From: Clonostachys chloroleuca
Taxonomy: Eukaryota > Ascomycota > Sordariomycetes > Hypocreales > Bionectriaceae
Length of the DNA: 64,000 nt
Direction of reading: 5' to 3'
NCBI GenBank assembly: GCA_037952775.1
Contig: JBANAY010000003.1
Location: 9,920,001 to 9,984,000 of the forward strand
The number at the start of each line of letters is the position of its first letter. Position 1 is the first letter of the stretch. The notes below the pieces were generated by a model that had not been told where the DNA came from, did no database searches, and saw only the letters and a program-made list of their open reading frames with translations. Positions 48,368 through 59,011 of the stretch are shown one piece after another. Both the position numbers and the translations under genes were made by a program.

Positions 48368-49144
48368 CTACTCGTCTCTGGGTGACCGACGCGTCCGGTC
48401 TTTGTGCGGTCGGTAGCCCGGCTCTGCACGGTGCTCCCTAGACCATCTGATGTGCTCCAGGGCACTCATCACTGCGACAGTTGTCAGTCTCTGCTGCTCG
48501 GGCCATCCATGCCCCGCCACCTCTCTGGATGCCTTACCCTTGGCTTGATGACGAGTTGCTTCACTGTCTTCGTCCCATTGGTCCTCCGGCTCTCCCGATT
48601 GATCCCTCTGCCCTGCTTCCCGTGGCTCTATCGAGTCACCTGCATCGGGCGTCACAAAGGACTCTGGGCTGGTGGCCGTGCTGTTGTCCGGATAAGCCAC
48701 CCCATGCCCAGCCCCTTGCTCCTCTTCGTCGTCGTCTTCCTCGTCCTCCTCGGTCTCTGCATCCCGATCGAAGGGTGGGTCTGGGCAGAAGACGATGTAG
48801 TCCGGTTCTGGTAGCGGCTTCTTGCATGTGCAAGTCCTGGCCGCTGAAACGCCGCGTCTGCTCCAGCGCCTGTGGCCGTGTGATTCCAGGGACGAACCAG
48901 AGTGAGACCTCCTGCTGGACCATGGCTCGAGGTCAATGCCGCCTCTGACGCTTCTTCTCTTGCTGCAGCAGGTGCTGTAGCTGCGCTGGCTGCTGCGGTA
49001 GTCTCCGGTCCTGTTCAAGGCGCTGTCGTCCGAGTCATAGTATCTGGTCCTGGCGAACTGGGCTGGGCTGCGATCCTCCTCACCGAAGAGGGTTCCAGGG
49101 TGATGCAGCATATCTGGAGAGACTGGCGGGTACCTTGACGGCAT
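48368..49144 (-). CDS. Hypothetical acidic, disordered protein
   Basis: A single-exon open frame of about 258 residues starting at ATG 49144 (MPSRYPPVSPDML). The first half is Ser/Arg-rich, with a small Cys cluster (RTCTCKK). A long acidic tract follows (DRDAETEEDEEDDDEEEQG), then an Arg/Glu-rich C-terminus. No domain is recognised and most of the chain should be disordered. A TATA-like tttataagg lies upstream on this strand near 49400. Compositional regularity favours a real gene, but the antisense frames are also open because of high GC, so support is moderate. Confidence 0.45.
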   Translation of the reverse strand: MPSRYPPVSPDMLHHPGTLFGEEDRSPAQFARTRYYDSDDSALNRTGDYRSSQRSYSTCCSKRRSVRGGIDLEPWSSRRSHSGSSLESHGHRRWSRRGVSAARTCTCKKPLPEPDYIVFCPDPPFDRDAETEEDEEDDDEEEQGAGHGVAYPDNSTATSPESFVTPDAGDSIEPREAGQRDQSGEPEDQWDEDSEATRHQAKGKASREVAGHGWPEQQRLTTVAVMSALEHIRWSREHRAEPGYRPHKDRTRRSPRDE

Positions 49145-50577
49145 GTTGTGTGATGTAGTTGAGCGAGTCAACAGAGCTCTGGTTGACTGATATGGACCTG
49201 GCCGTGCACAACGACGGTGGTGTAAGTAGCCGGGACGGGAGGTTGTCCAGGCAATGAGTCCAGTGTCCCTGGTGATGTTTCTTCCAAATCCGAGTGAATT
49301 TGGATTGTTTATGTGGCTTATTTGATAAAAGGTAATGATTGCATGAGATGGGGGTGAGAGAAGGTAGGAGGGGAGGATGAAGGGGAGGGGGAGGGGACTT
49401 TATAAGGTGGGAGGCCGAGCCATGCTCAGCCTCGAAGCCAGCCAATCACATCACCCCTCGCCCAACGTCACCTCCTCAGGTCACTCCTCCTGCTCGTCCA
49501 TCCTCCCCGCACGACTATGGAATTGCCTTTTTACCTTTCATCAGTCAACCTGTCCTCCATCCAGCTGCCGCGCAGCATCATCGCCGCAGAGACCACGTTA
49601 CATACCAGACAAAGCCACAAGAACTGCCAGGACGCCTGGGCCTGTGTCCTCCGCGGCCTCCTCCCGCCGTGGCCTCTGCCTGATATTGCGGCACGGCCCC
49701 CGTAACCATGATGAACGGTAAAACCATGCCTTGCTGCTCTTGGGACGTGTCTACTGGTCTTCCTACACATTTGTGCGTGGGCCAAGGAGAGGGGTGACAG
49801 GCATAATTTGTGGTCGGTAACCCAGGCGTCAAGGACCGCAGTAACTCAATGGTGCGTGCCATCGTGAAAAGTTTACATCCTACCCACTCCCGGAGCCTAC
49901 CGAAATACCCTGCCGTCGCCTGCCTCCGGAAGTGGATGAAATCCAAGCAGAGTGCCTTGCGATTGACGGTCCATGTCACATCACCCTCCTGGGTCGCTGT
50001 GACCACACCTTGTTTGCTCACCCGTGCTTCGCCACCACAACCACCATATAAGCATAGTTTTTCGGTAACTTCTTCTGCGATGATGCATGTCGTGCACGAC
50101 GCTACTGGTTTGACTTGCAGCCTTTGTTCCACTAGTCCAGCCTGTTCCTGAAATCAATTCCTTGTTGTCGGCTGCATCCCACAAGCCAATGTGGAAAAAG
50201 GTCCCCCACTCCACTTGGCCGGTGGCGGACCGTTCATCAAGCACGGGTAAGCAGTAGGCCCACGTAAATCGAGCTGAGAGTAAGAATAGAAATGGACAGG
50301 CAATCAAATTGGATTGGAAAGGCAAAAGTTCCAGCGACAAACTGCAATTGTAACAACAAAATTTTCCATTGCCTTCCGTCATCAATCATGGCATTCTCAC
50401 CGGCTGCAGGGTAGATCTTGAGGTGTGACACACACACGCGCTAGAAGACGCGCATCGAATGTCATCTCCCTGCCCTTTCGAGTCCTGTCCCTGACCACCC
50501 AAACACATCCTCTCCTGAGCAAGCAAAGGAGCGAACCAATTAGTTCCCGAACACACAGACTCCCGTTGTGCGCAACC
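49145..50577. other. Intergenic region, 1.4 kb
   Basis: No convincing gene; contains divergent upstream regions of the acidic protein gene and the EVE-domain gene. Confidence 0.4.
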
Positions 50578-51767
50578 ATGCCACCTCGCAAACTCGCACT
50601 CGACGCTGCTGGGGATGGCGAGCCCACCGCGAAGAGACGCTCGTCCCGCCAGGCAACAGCCGCCGCCACAGCGTCAGCAGCGACGGCACAGCACAAGGCA
50701 GCCACAGCATCAGCCAAGGCTGTGCCCACCACTACAACCGCCAGGAAGCAGCAGGAGAAGAAGAAGCAGCCTGCCTCCAAGGATCCCACACCAGCCACAA
50801 AGCCCAAGGCCAAGGCCAAGGTCAAGTCCGGGGGGCGCCCAAGGCTGAGGCTGAGGACAAAGACGAGGCGGCGGCTGACATCGACGAGGCAGAGAAGAGG
50901 CCTTCAGCCTCGGGGGGAGGGACGTGACGCCAGACCCAGACCCAGCATCCCTCCCGGTCCAGAACCCGGAGACCGTCCGCCACGACGGCGAGTGGTACTG
51001 GCTCATGAAGGCAGAGCCCGAGTCGCGCTTCGAGGGGGCGTGGATGTGCGCTTCTCCATCGACGACCTGCGCGCATGCACGAAGCCAGAAGGATGGGACG
51101 GTGAGTTGTTCCCCTACCATTGTCCATGGGGAGAGAGGCATTGGTTCGCATCTTGGCTGACCAGACGAAATAGGAATCAGGAATTATGCAGGTTTGTAGT
51201 CATCCCTCGCTCCAAATGCTCGGATGACCAACGGCTAACGCCCCAGCTAGCACGCAACAACCTGCGAGCCATGAATGCAGGCGACAAAGCCTTCTTCTAC
51301 CACTCCAACTGCAAGACCCCCGGCATCGTGGGCACAATGGAGATTGTGAGAGAGCACTCAGAAGACAGTAAGCCCTCCCCCTCCCCCTCCCCCTCCCCAC
51401 CACTACCACTACACCAAACCCCCCTCCCATCATTTCGTGACATGTCGCAAAAGCCCAAACTCACGCAAGTATTCACAACCTAGAGAGCGCCCGACGCCCG
51501 GGAACGCCATACTACGACCCCCAGTCCACCCGCGACAAGCCCAGGTGGAGCCTGGTGCACGTCGAGTTCCGGCGCAAGTTCGCCGTGCCCATCTTCCTCC
51601 CCGAGCTCCGCGACCTGGGCACCGCGGGCGGGCCCCTCGCCCAGATGCAGCTGATCAAGCAGTCGCGGCTGAGCGTGAGCAGGGTCAGCGGGGACGAGTG
51701 GCGCACGCTGTGCGAGCTGGCCGACAGGAAGGCCAAGGATGCCGGGCTGGAGCACGAAGATGCGTGA
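50578..51767 (+). CDS. EVE-domain protein (thymocyte nuclear protein 1-like), three apparent frameshifts
   Basis: EVE domains are PUA-like folds that bind modified bases. An Ala/Lys-rich, basic N-terminus (about 90 residues; MPPRKLALDAAGDG, then KPKAKAKVKS) suits a nuclear or chromatin protein. The EVE core is recognisable as EWYWLMKAEPESRFEG, DVRFSIDDLRACTKPEGWDG, IRNYAARNNLRAMNAGDKAF, FYHSNCKTPGIVGTMEIV, RWSLVHVEFRRKF, and LIKQSRLSVSRVSGDEWRTL. The first half jumps frame three times, each at a G run: 50830-50835, 50912-50917, and 51034-51038. In every case one additional G joins the conserved pieces. Introns near 51102, 51193, and 51369 are GT-AG. I regard the gene as intact in the organism, with base-call errors in this sequence. 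Confidence 0.82.
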
Positions 51768-53609
51768 GGAGGGAGGGGGCTTTTGTGTCTGGGAGGGGAT
51801 TTGCGGTTTCGTCCACTCGGACAAGGTCAGGATGTCATTCATTCATGTTTGGAACGAGGTATGCATGCACTTTCATTCACCGGTGATATCGTGAGTTGGT
51901 TCATTCAACTGTTGACTTTAGCATGTAATTCTATTTCATGAATAGGAAGTTACTGGTGCTGTTCTAACAATGGGCTATGCAGCCATCTTGAAGTTGAGTT
52001 TAGCCTACTGAGGCGTGCGAGGTGCATCAATTGCCGGTCAATGCCAAGCGCTGACATGGATGTGATACCTCAAGCTGTCCTCCTCAGCTGGGGACACAAG
52101 AAATGAGCTAGCAAAGTTAAGGGCGATTATGGGCAGACCACTTTCTCTTGCACATTGCGGCATCACAAAGTGATATGAATTAACAATATTTTGTGTATCG
52201 CCTCTTGGGCATTCGCTATTGGCCCTTAACGATCTGATAACACCGATCGCAGGAAAATAAGCAGTATATAAATGTTTGAGTGTCTCAAATCCATTGTCAC
52301 CCGTTGCTCCTGCAGCCGAGTCACAACCGTCTTGATCTCGCTGCCGCTCCACACACCTCGTCTTCTCCTACCTCGACGACCAGGTTGTGCCCTTACATCA
52401 AAGTGATGCCAACTTCCCCTCAGCTCGCTTCACTCCTGTCGAGCTTAGCCATTCTGGGGCGCCAGGGGTTGTGAGATCACACCGAAGCTGGCCGTGAGGG
52501 CAGACAAGCTAATCCCTCCGGGTGTGTGACAGCGTACATCCATTAGCTGCTGCACCCGCAGCTCCGGCCACTTGCGTGCTGTTGTCATATATCATACTGC
52601 TCCCACAATATTGAATTAGTTAGTTTCTCTCACGCTCCCTGGAACTACGGCTTCCCGACCTGGGATTGCCACAGGCGTTCGTCCTGCGTAGGCTTCAAAG
52701 CAGGCGGTCTCCAAGATGATGAATCGCATCTACACCGCCGGTTCGCTCGGCCCCCCCATTGTCCGTTTGAACTATCCGCAAATGTCTGAGACATGTGATG
52801 CTTCCTCCCGCCATTTGATGCGCGGGGAAGTAGGTTTGCGCGCGGACCCGTCCAGCTGTCCCACGCAAGCAAGTCACCAATTTTCCACAGCAGACCTGAG
52901 AAACGGGGGTTGTTGTGTCCGACTGATCGGCGGTGCAGACATGAAACTCGCGCTGAGGGACATGGCCCGCGGTATTAATAAAGCGGCCGATCCTGTATGC
53001 ATCGATCCGAAGGCTGTCTCGAGCAGTCTGCCCAGTCCAGGTTGACTGCGGCGGATCGAAAGACGACACAGGCTGCGGCGCTGTCAGTTGCTGACACAGG
53101 AGGCACCCCGCGGTGACACCACTTGCATGCACCCACATTGCTAAAACGCGAACTGATAGGACGCCATTTGGATCTATTACATGCAGCCGACGGTAGATTT
53201 TTCTCTGGGCTATAGCTTCCCGCAAAGCCGCCGCATTTCTCGGGCCAAGCATTTCTCCCTTCTAGACATCGGTAGCCCCTCCTGAGTTGTACCGTCCCGG
53301 TTGATACATACGATATCTGATATACGAAAGTTAGGGTAGCACCACAATCGCCGTCTTAGCGAACCAAATGCCCCAGTGGGCGGGATAGCTGGCACGAGGA
53401 GGGGCCGAAAAGGGAAGCGACGGGTGGCCGCCGTACGTGTTCCAGCGTAAGATAGCAGTCCCAAGTTTGCTGCGTGTCGAATTGTGAGGCTGCCGCTGGT
53501 AGCGTAGACAGACGGCATGATGGTGTCCATCATCTGGTTCGGCTCGTCTATATCTTCGGGCCACCCCCTCGCCTGTTCTGAAGCAGTCATTGGGAATTAG
53601 CAATTCAGT
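51768..53609. other. Intergenic region, 1.8 kb
   Basis: No gene, repeat or RNA recognised. Several open frames of 60-185 codons on both strands have no family-like composition. Confidence 0.4.
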
Positions 53610-54990
53610 TTGCCATTCAAATACATGAATCTTTGCAAGAAAATGGCCATGTCACCGCGCCGTACCCAGGCACTGAGCTTGATCAAGGCCGCCTGCGGCA
53701 GGTCAGTATGCACGACAGCTGCTGCTGCACAGAAAATACCACCTGGGTTTGTTGCCAGTGTTGGCCGCTTCGAAACATTTGTCCTGCCCGAGAAAGTAGA
53801 TGGGTCACCCTCAAACCATGGTCTGGGCAAGGCAATGGTAGAGGCCTGGCGGAGAGATGGCATCCTGCAAGTGGCCATGTCGGGGCAACAGCAGCAGGTT
53901 TATCGGGAAATTCAGAGAATAAGCCGGCGTTTCTTTCGCAGGCCCCGTCATCAGAAATCTGCGTGTGTGGATGCACAGAGCTATGCCGGGTACATTGCCT
54001 CAGGTGAAGAGATCACCGACGGTATACCTGACTACTCTGAGATCTTCACGGTGACCAAAGATCTCCCACTGGACGACCAGCGAGTCATCAATGGTTGGCC
54101 GTGCCATGGGCCTTGCCCTTGGCCTGATTCTGGCATGGCCGATGTCATTCAAAGGTATATGGATGATTTGGCAGCCAACGGAGAGAGAATGCTGCAGCTT
54201 ATCGAGTTTGGGTTGCATGTTCCGCCACAATCTCTGACCAAGTACACTGGAGATGGCTGGCACCACTTGCGGATGCTTAGGTATGCCTCCCCCCGACACC
54301 TACTTAGAAACAGACCCGTTACTAATGGTATCTTGCCCAAAGATTTCCGCCTTGTAATCGCACCAATGGCAGAGGAAAGGAAGGCCGGGGGATCGGCTCA
54401 CACACAGACTATGGGCTGCTGATTATCGCCGCCCAAGATGATGTTGGAGGTAAGAAGAGCGATGCATATGAGCATAGTATGCAGATTATTCTGACCATAA
54501 GCCTAGGTTTGTTCATTCGTCCACCAAGCCAGGGCGAATGGTATGCCAACTGGGAGAAGAGCTCTGCAGGGCTACTAGAGGATGAATCTGGCTGGGTCTT
54601 TGTGCCGCCCGTGCCTGGTGTATTTACCGTCTTCCCGGGTGAGTGTCTTGCCGCTCGTGAAAACGGCCCAGGCTCGTTGCTAATGCCGATTTAGGAGACA
54701 TGATGCAGTACATGACCAACTCCGTGCTATTGGCCACACCACACAAGGTCGGGCTCAACACGCGCGAGCGTTTTGCCTTTGCATACTTCCACGAGCCCGA
54801 TTTCCGCGCTGTGGTGCGCCCACTCCCGGGATACAACAGAGCACAGCCACCCGTAGACGGAATCCATTATGGCACGCATTTCACCAACATGTTTTGGCGA
54901 AACTATCCGGATCGCCTGACGACGAGACGCCTCGAAGAGGAAGGGCGGTATAGGCTGCTGGGCACTAGTGACCTACGTGTTGATATGTAG
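53610..54990 (+). CDS. Ethylene-forming-enzyme (EFE)-like Fe(II)/2-oxoglutarate dioxygenase
   Basis: Four exons (53610-54280, 54343-54449, 54507-54638, 54695-54990), in frame, 401 residues. From residue about 53 it aligns along its whole length with bacterial EFE (Pseudomonas type): FETFVLPEKV, SYAGYIASGEEITDG, SEIFTVTKDL, QRVINGWPCHGPCPWP, DGWHHLRMLRFPP, GIGSHTDYGLLIIAAQDDVG, GVFTVFPGDMMQYMT, ATPHKVGLNTRERFAFAYFHEP, and HFTNMFWRNYPDR. Iron ligands H and D in HTD and the distal H in TPHK are present, as are the 2OG-binding Arg in NTRER, the Glu of GEE[IV]T, and Tyr of HTDYG. Bacterial EFE turns 2OG into ethylene while hydroxylating arginine to P5C and guanidine. The fungal N-terminus is 50 residues longer and basic, perhaps a mitochondrial presequence. 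Many fungal homologues may not make ethylene. Confidence 0.9.
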
Positions 54991-55183
54991 GATAGATGAC
55001 GCGTTCCGTCCTGCTCCCCTTGGTTTTTGGTGCTGGCTGGCCCTTATGGCACTGAGCAAGGAGACAGTGTGCTTCACGGACGAGTAATGAGGTTGGGAAT
55101 CTCGAATATCTTTATTACCATTTGGGGATTTTCTTGCCATTTGGAGGACATTCCCCATGCTCCTCCATATGTACTGTACTTCA
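54991..55183. other. Short convergent intergenic region, 0.19 kb
   Basis: 3' ends of the EFE-like gene (+) and the Dabb gene (-); nothing else is seen. Confidence 0.4.
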
Positions 55184-55792
55184 TTATGTATATTTGCCAT
55201 GTTGGAAATCGATTGATATGATGTCATCGTCGAGGTAATCCCTCACATTTTCTCGAAACTTCTGGTATGCTGGATCTGTTAAAAGATAATAGTCGCGATG
55301 CTCTACGGCATCAAACTCGATGATGAACGAGTGTGTGATACCGAACTGCAGTAATTGGAGGAGAAGTCAGATCATGCATCTTCTATGACTTGCCATCGGG
55401 CGGGTTACCTTTGTTTCCACAGCGTGGTTGGCGCCACCGTGGATGCTGCGGATATATGGTTTTTCCCATATCGGGTGGATGCATTTCTCTTTCAATTCCA
55501 TCATGCCATTTGCGAGCTAGGATACGGGCGCAAGGAAGGCGGCGTTAATGGAGATCCCGGCGGTTGGGGCTGGTTACACGGCGACTTCAACACATACCTT
55601 GTGGATGTCTGCGGCTCTCGTGGACGGCTTTATCTTGAAGATGGCGACATGGGTAACGGGACTGGACAGACCACTGGCGTCCGAGAGAATATAGTATGGC
55701 ACAGTGAAGGGATGCCGAGGGTTGTAGAGAAAGACGGTGATCAGTAGAATCAACGCCACACCGGCACAGACTAGGGAAGATCGGGTCTTCAT
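55184..55792 (-). CDS. Membrane-anchored stress-responsive A/B-barrel (Dabb) domain protein
   Basis: Three exons, 55598-55792, 55409-55516, and 55184-55345, all GT-AG, phase 0, giving 154 residues. The N-terminus is a signal anchor (SLVCAGVALILLITVFLY), followed by a Pro/Tyr-rich linker. The Dabb domain begins THVAIFKIKPSTRAADIHK and continues MMELKEKCIHPIWEKPYIRS, then THSFIIEFDAVEHRDYYLLT with DPAYQKFREN, ending at a TAA at 55184-55186. Dabb proteins are small dimeric ferredoxin-like folds; some are cyclases in polyketide or cannabinoid pathways, many are stress proteins. A membrane-anchored form is less common. It is convergent with the EFE-like gene, 193 bp apart. A functional link is not shown. 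Confidence 0.75.
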
Positions 55793-58700
55793 GGTTTCAA
55801 GAATACACAGAGGGTAACGCGCGATGATAGAAGTAGATTGGCACTGTCTAATGAATATGAGAAGGAGAAAGAAGAATTAGAGTGTCGTAGGAGACGACGC
55901 GAGAGACATTGGCAAGTGCAGATGATCGGGCACCTTCCAATGAGCAGAGGAACAGGCGGGCAGAGTTTGAATAGGGCAGATAAGGAGAAAGAGCTACTCC
56001 GTGCACCTGCCAGATAACAAAGTATGTACCTCTATTAATACGACTTGATCATCATGGCAGTGCGAGCAATTAGCGATTTTCTGCAGCCAGTGCTAAGAGC
56101 TATCTACTTGCACGCTATGGAATCTTCTCACGGTGGAGTGGATGGAGACGGGCCAAGCAATATCAAGTTTGGGCAGAGGATTTGCAGCACTCCGTGCACC
56201 AGAACTAGGCGCTGTGTTCCAAAATTACCCCTGGGGACACTGTAGGATCATCACTTCTGCAACAGGACTGCCTGTCGATCAGCTGGTGGTGCGAGGCCCG
56301 GGGATTATCGTTTGCAAAACAAGCTTCTACGGTTCTTGAAACGTGGTATCTGCACGGTGTAATCGGCGTAATGGAGATGCGCATCTCCTTAATAGTGATA
56401 GGCATGGCCGCATGTTGGTGTCGGGTTGGAAGCTGAGCGCTGGCCGTTATCCATGCCAAGGACACCATACGTATGCTTTGCCGGTAGTTCTGTGCCTAGC
56501 CCGCAACTTGGACATCTTTACATGGAAATGGATGGGATCTCGTCTCAGACAGCCAAGGGCGAATGAATTCTAATCGTGTCCTTTTCTAGCCCGATTCGTC
56601 CATGGCGTCATGAGTGAATGGGATATGCTTGGTGCGCGCAGAGGGTCAATTGCTCTGGCGGATTTAGTCCCCAACTGAGAGACAGAAAATAGCGGCCACT
56701 ACGGCGGGATTGGACGGACAACACATCTCCAACCCAATGCCTCCGTCTTGCGCAATTCATATGCACGAGCAGGCTTAGGAGGTATTGTAGTCAGCAAGCA
56801 AACCATTCTCGTTACGTAGACGCCTCATTTGCGCGCTACCACAGCGTGGCTTGCTTCTGAAGCTACCCAAGTCATGAGCGTCTAAATCCCCCTCCTCTGA
56901 CGAGCTAGTGGGATCAACTCTGATCCTTCTGGAATGCAACACCCCAGCATGAGATAATGATCCCTCTAGACCTCCCGTTCAGGGAATTCTGGCTTGGATT
57001 ATAGACTTTGCATTCTTCAGGCGTTGAACTTGTTTTGAAAAATCTATCCGTGCCGTTTTGTCCCGAGACGGGTCTAAGACAGCCCCTGGAAGCAGCTCCA
57101 CTGGGAACCCAACTGCCAAGGCCAATGTTAGATGTAATGACAACCAGTGCACCGTCCAGAGCATCCATGCATGTAGGTACTTAAGCGTGAGTGTGTATGT
57201 GTTCGATTTCCCGAATACGCGTGCGACACATTGCGGTGCGCCCCTTGTCCCCTCCAACGGATGACACATGGTCAATACCGAGCTCCATGTTACGGAGCTG
57301 TGAGCTCCGCCCGGTTTCCACTGTGGATGTGCAGCAAACCAAACGCAAGCAGCTTGACGGCCAGAAATGCTGTTGCTTCAAGTGCCGGCAACAACCAGGA
57401 CGAAAGCAGCAGCATGGTAAAGCTCGCCATGTGTATGCACAAGAAGATTGCGTCCTCCCATACAGCCACCGGCAATAGGTTGCAACCCATCCATCGCCGG
57501 CAGACGGCAGCAACGCGGGTCTGCCGGCGCATCGTATTCGTTTGAACCTGCAGCCAGTCACTCAGGAACCCCGCCACATCGCCGCGAGATGGTTGGCTGC
57601 CGGTGATTGCTTTCGGCGATCTCCTTCAGAGCGCGATTATTATCAGATCCTGCTTTTCTCCTCTCAGTGATGGGCTGAAGTGGATTTGCCATAGCTTCGA
57701 ATTCTGTAACGCCTAAGTGGGTGTCAGTAATGGCAATTCAGCGGGCATCATGCCTGAGAGACAATATGGATGACTTGCTGAGGGCTTAGCACTAACATAG
57801 GGACTTTTTGATCCTGAGGATGACCACTAACGGTGAATCCCTTGGCCCTAGCCACACAATCAGCTTGCGTCGACACATACCAGCTGGAGCGCCCCGTGCA
57901 TACATCCCTTTGTTAACCTTCTTCTCCAGCGAATAAATGAGTGAATGGGAGGTTTGATGCGGAGGCTCTGGCCAACGAGGATTCCCCACCAGTCCCGGAC
58001 CGGACAAGTCTCCACGCGGCAATGGAGCTTTTGTGACCCAAGCTGGCCGGGAGTGATGCCTGCAGTTATGGGGTGGCTCAGTGATGACGCAGGGATTTTT
58101 GCTGAGCTCCCCGCGGCAAGACAGATGCAACAAACCTAGTACGTAAGAGTGGGAGAGTCACATCGCATCTGGGCTGAGGGGTGTCTGCCCGTCGTTGGTT
58201 GGAGCGAGCACATTGAAATCCCAAAATGCCTGCCCCCAACTTGCCTTGGAATTTACCCAGGTGGGGGCACCGCGATAGGGGGCTCGCGTGCTGTGTTCGA
58301 TACCGCCTAGACGGAAAGGGCAGAAAAAATACGGGCATCCATCAGAAAAAAAGTAAAATAGGGTCGACCCCTAACCCGGCAGCGGTAGTGGCTTGGAGAC
58401 GCTGGTTTGGGGTGGCACAGCACCCATACTTCCAGCGCATGTGCATACTGCCAGGGCAGCTCCACCGGCGGGCACCCTCTCATAGGGCAATCTGCCTCTC
58501 ACCGCCCCAGCTGTCCTAAATGGAAACAGGGGTTGGCGAGGTTCTGCATCAACCTTGCCGATGCAGCTCCTCGCACGCACGCAAATATTCTCGCTGCGAC
58601 GTCTGCTTGTCCCTCCCTTGAGCCCTTATCAGGCTTCGACCTTCCGTTCCCTACGTCTGCTCTTAGTTCTCCCCCCTCATCATCTCCTCGTGATTGCTTA

Positions 58701-59011
58701 CGTCTCTGGCCCTTCCGTCGACCTTAGGTGGCATTGGCTTTGGCTGTGTGACGGTATCAATTGCGTTGGCTTGATATTGTTCTTCGCATTGGCCACCTAG
58801 CGAGGTGACCCCCTCGGCGGCTTCAGAGCAGCCCAATCCAAGCTTCTGAGTAAGTCGCACCAGATTATTCAGAGATGCAAACGCGTTTTCTGTATAATGC
58901 GCAGACGCCGCTGCCTCTGACCTTTCCCCCTTTCCTCCCTCTGGCCAATTGGCTCCGCCATCTTTTGGTCGTCTTCAAGTGCTTTACATGATTTAACTTC
59001 ACCCTCGCATC
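55793..59011. other. Gene-poor region upstream of HMG-CoA reductase, 3.2 kb
   Basis: No gene, tRNA or repeat recognised. The right 400 bases are pyrimidine-rich with several upstream ATGs and probably contain the HMG-CoA reductase promoter and leader. Confidence 0.4.

Noticed and set aside
47980..48441. 153-codon plus-strand frame after IDO
   Set aside because: No motif, and it partly overlaps the more coherent acidic protein on the other strand.
50425..50577. Upstream in-frame extension of the EVE-domain protein
   Set aside because: The ATG at 50578 in a gcaaccATGcc context fits better; the extension looks like leader sequence.
56000..58900. Multiple 60-130 codon frames in the 3-kb gap before HMG-CoA reductase
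   Set aside because: Occur on both strands at the density expected by chance; no family resemblance or splice chain.
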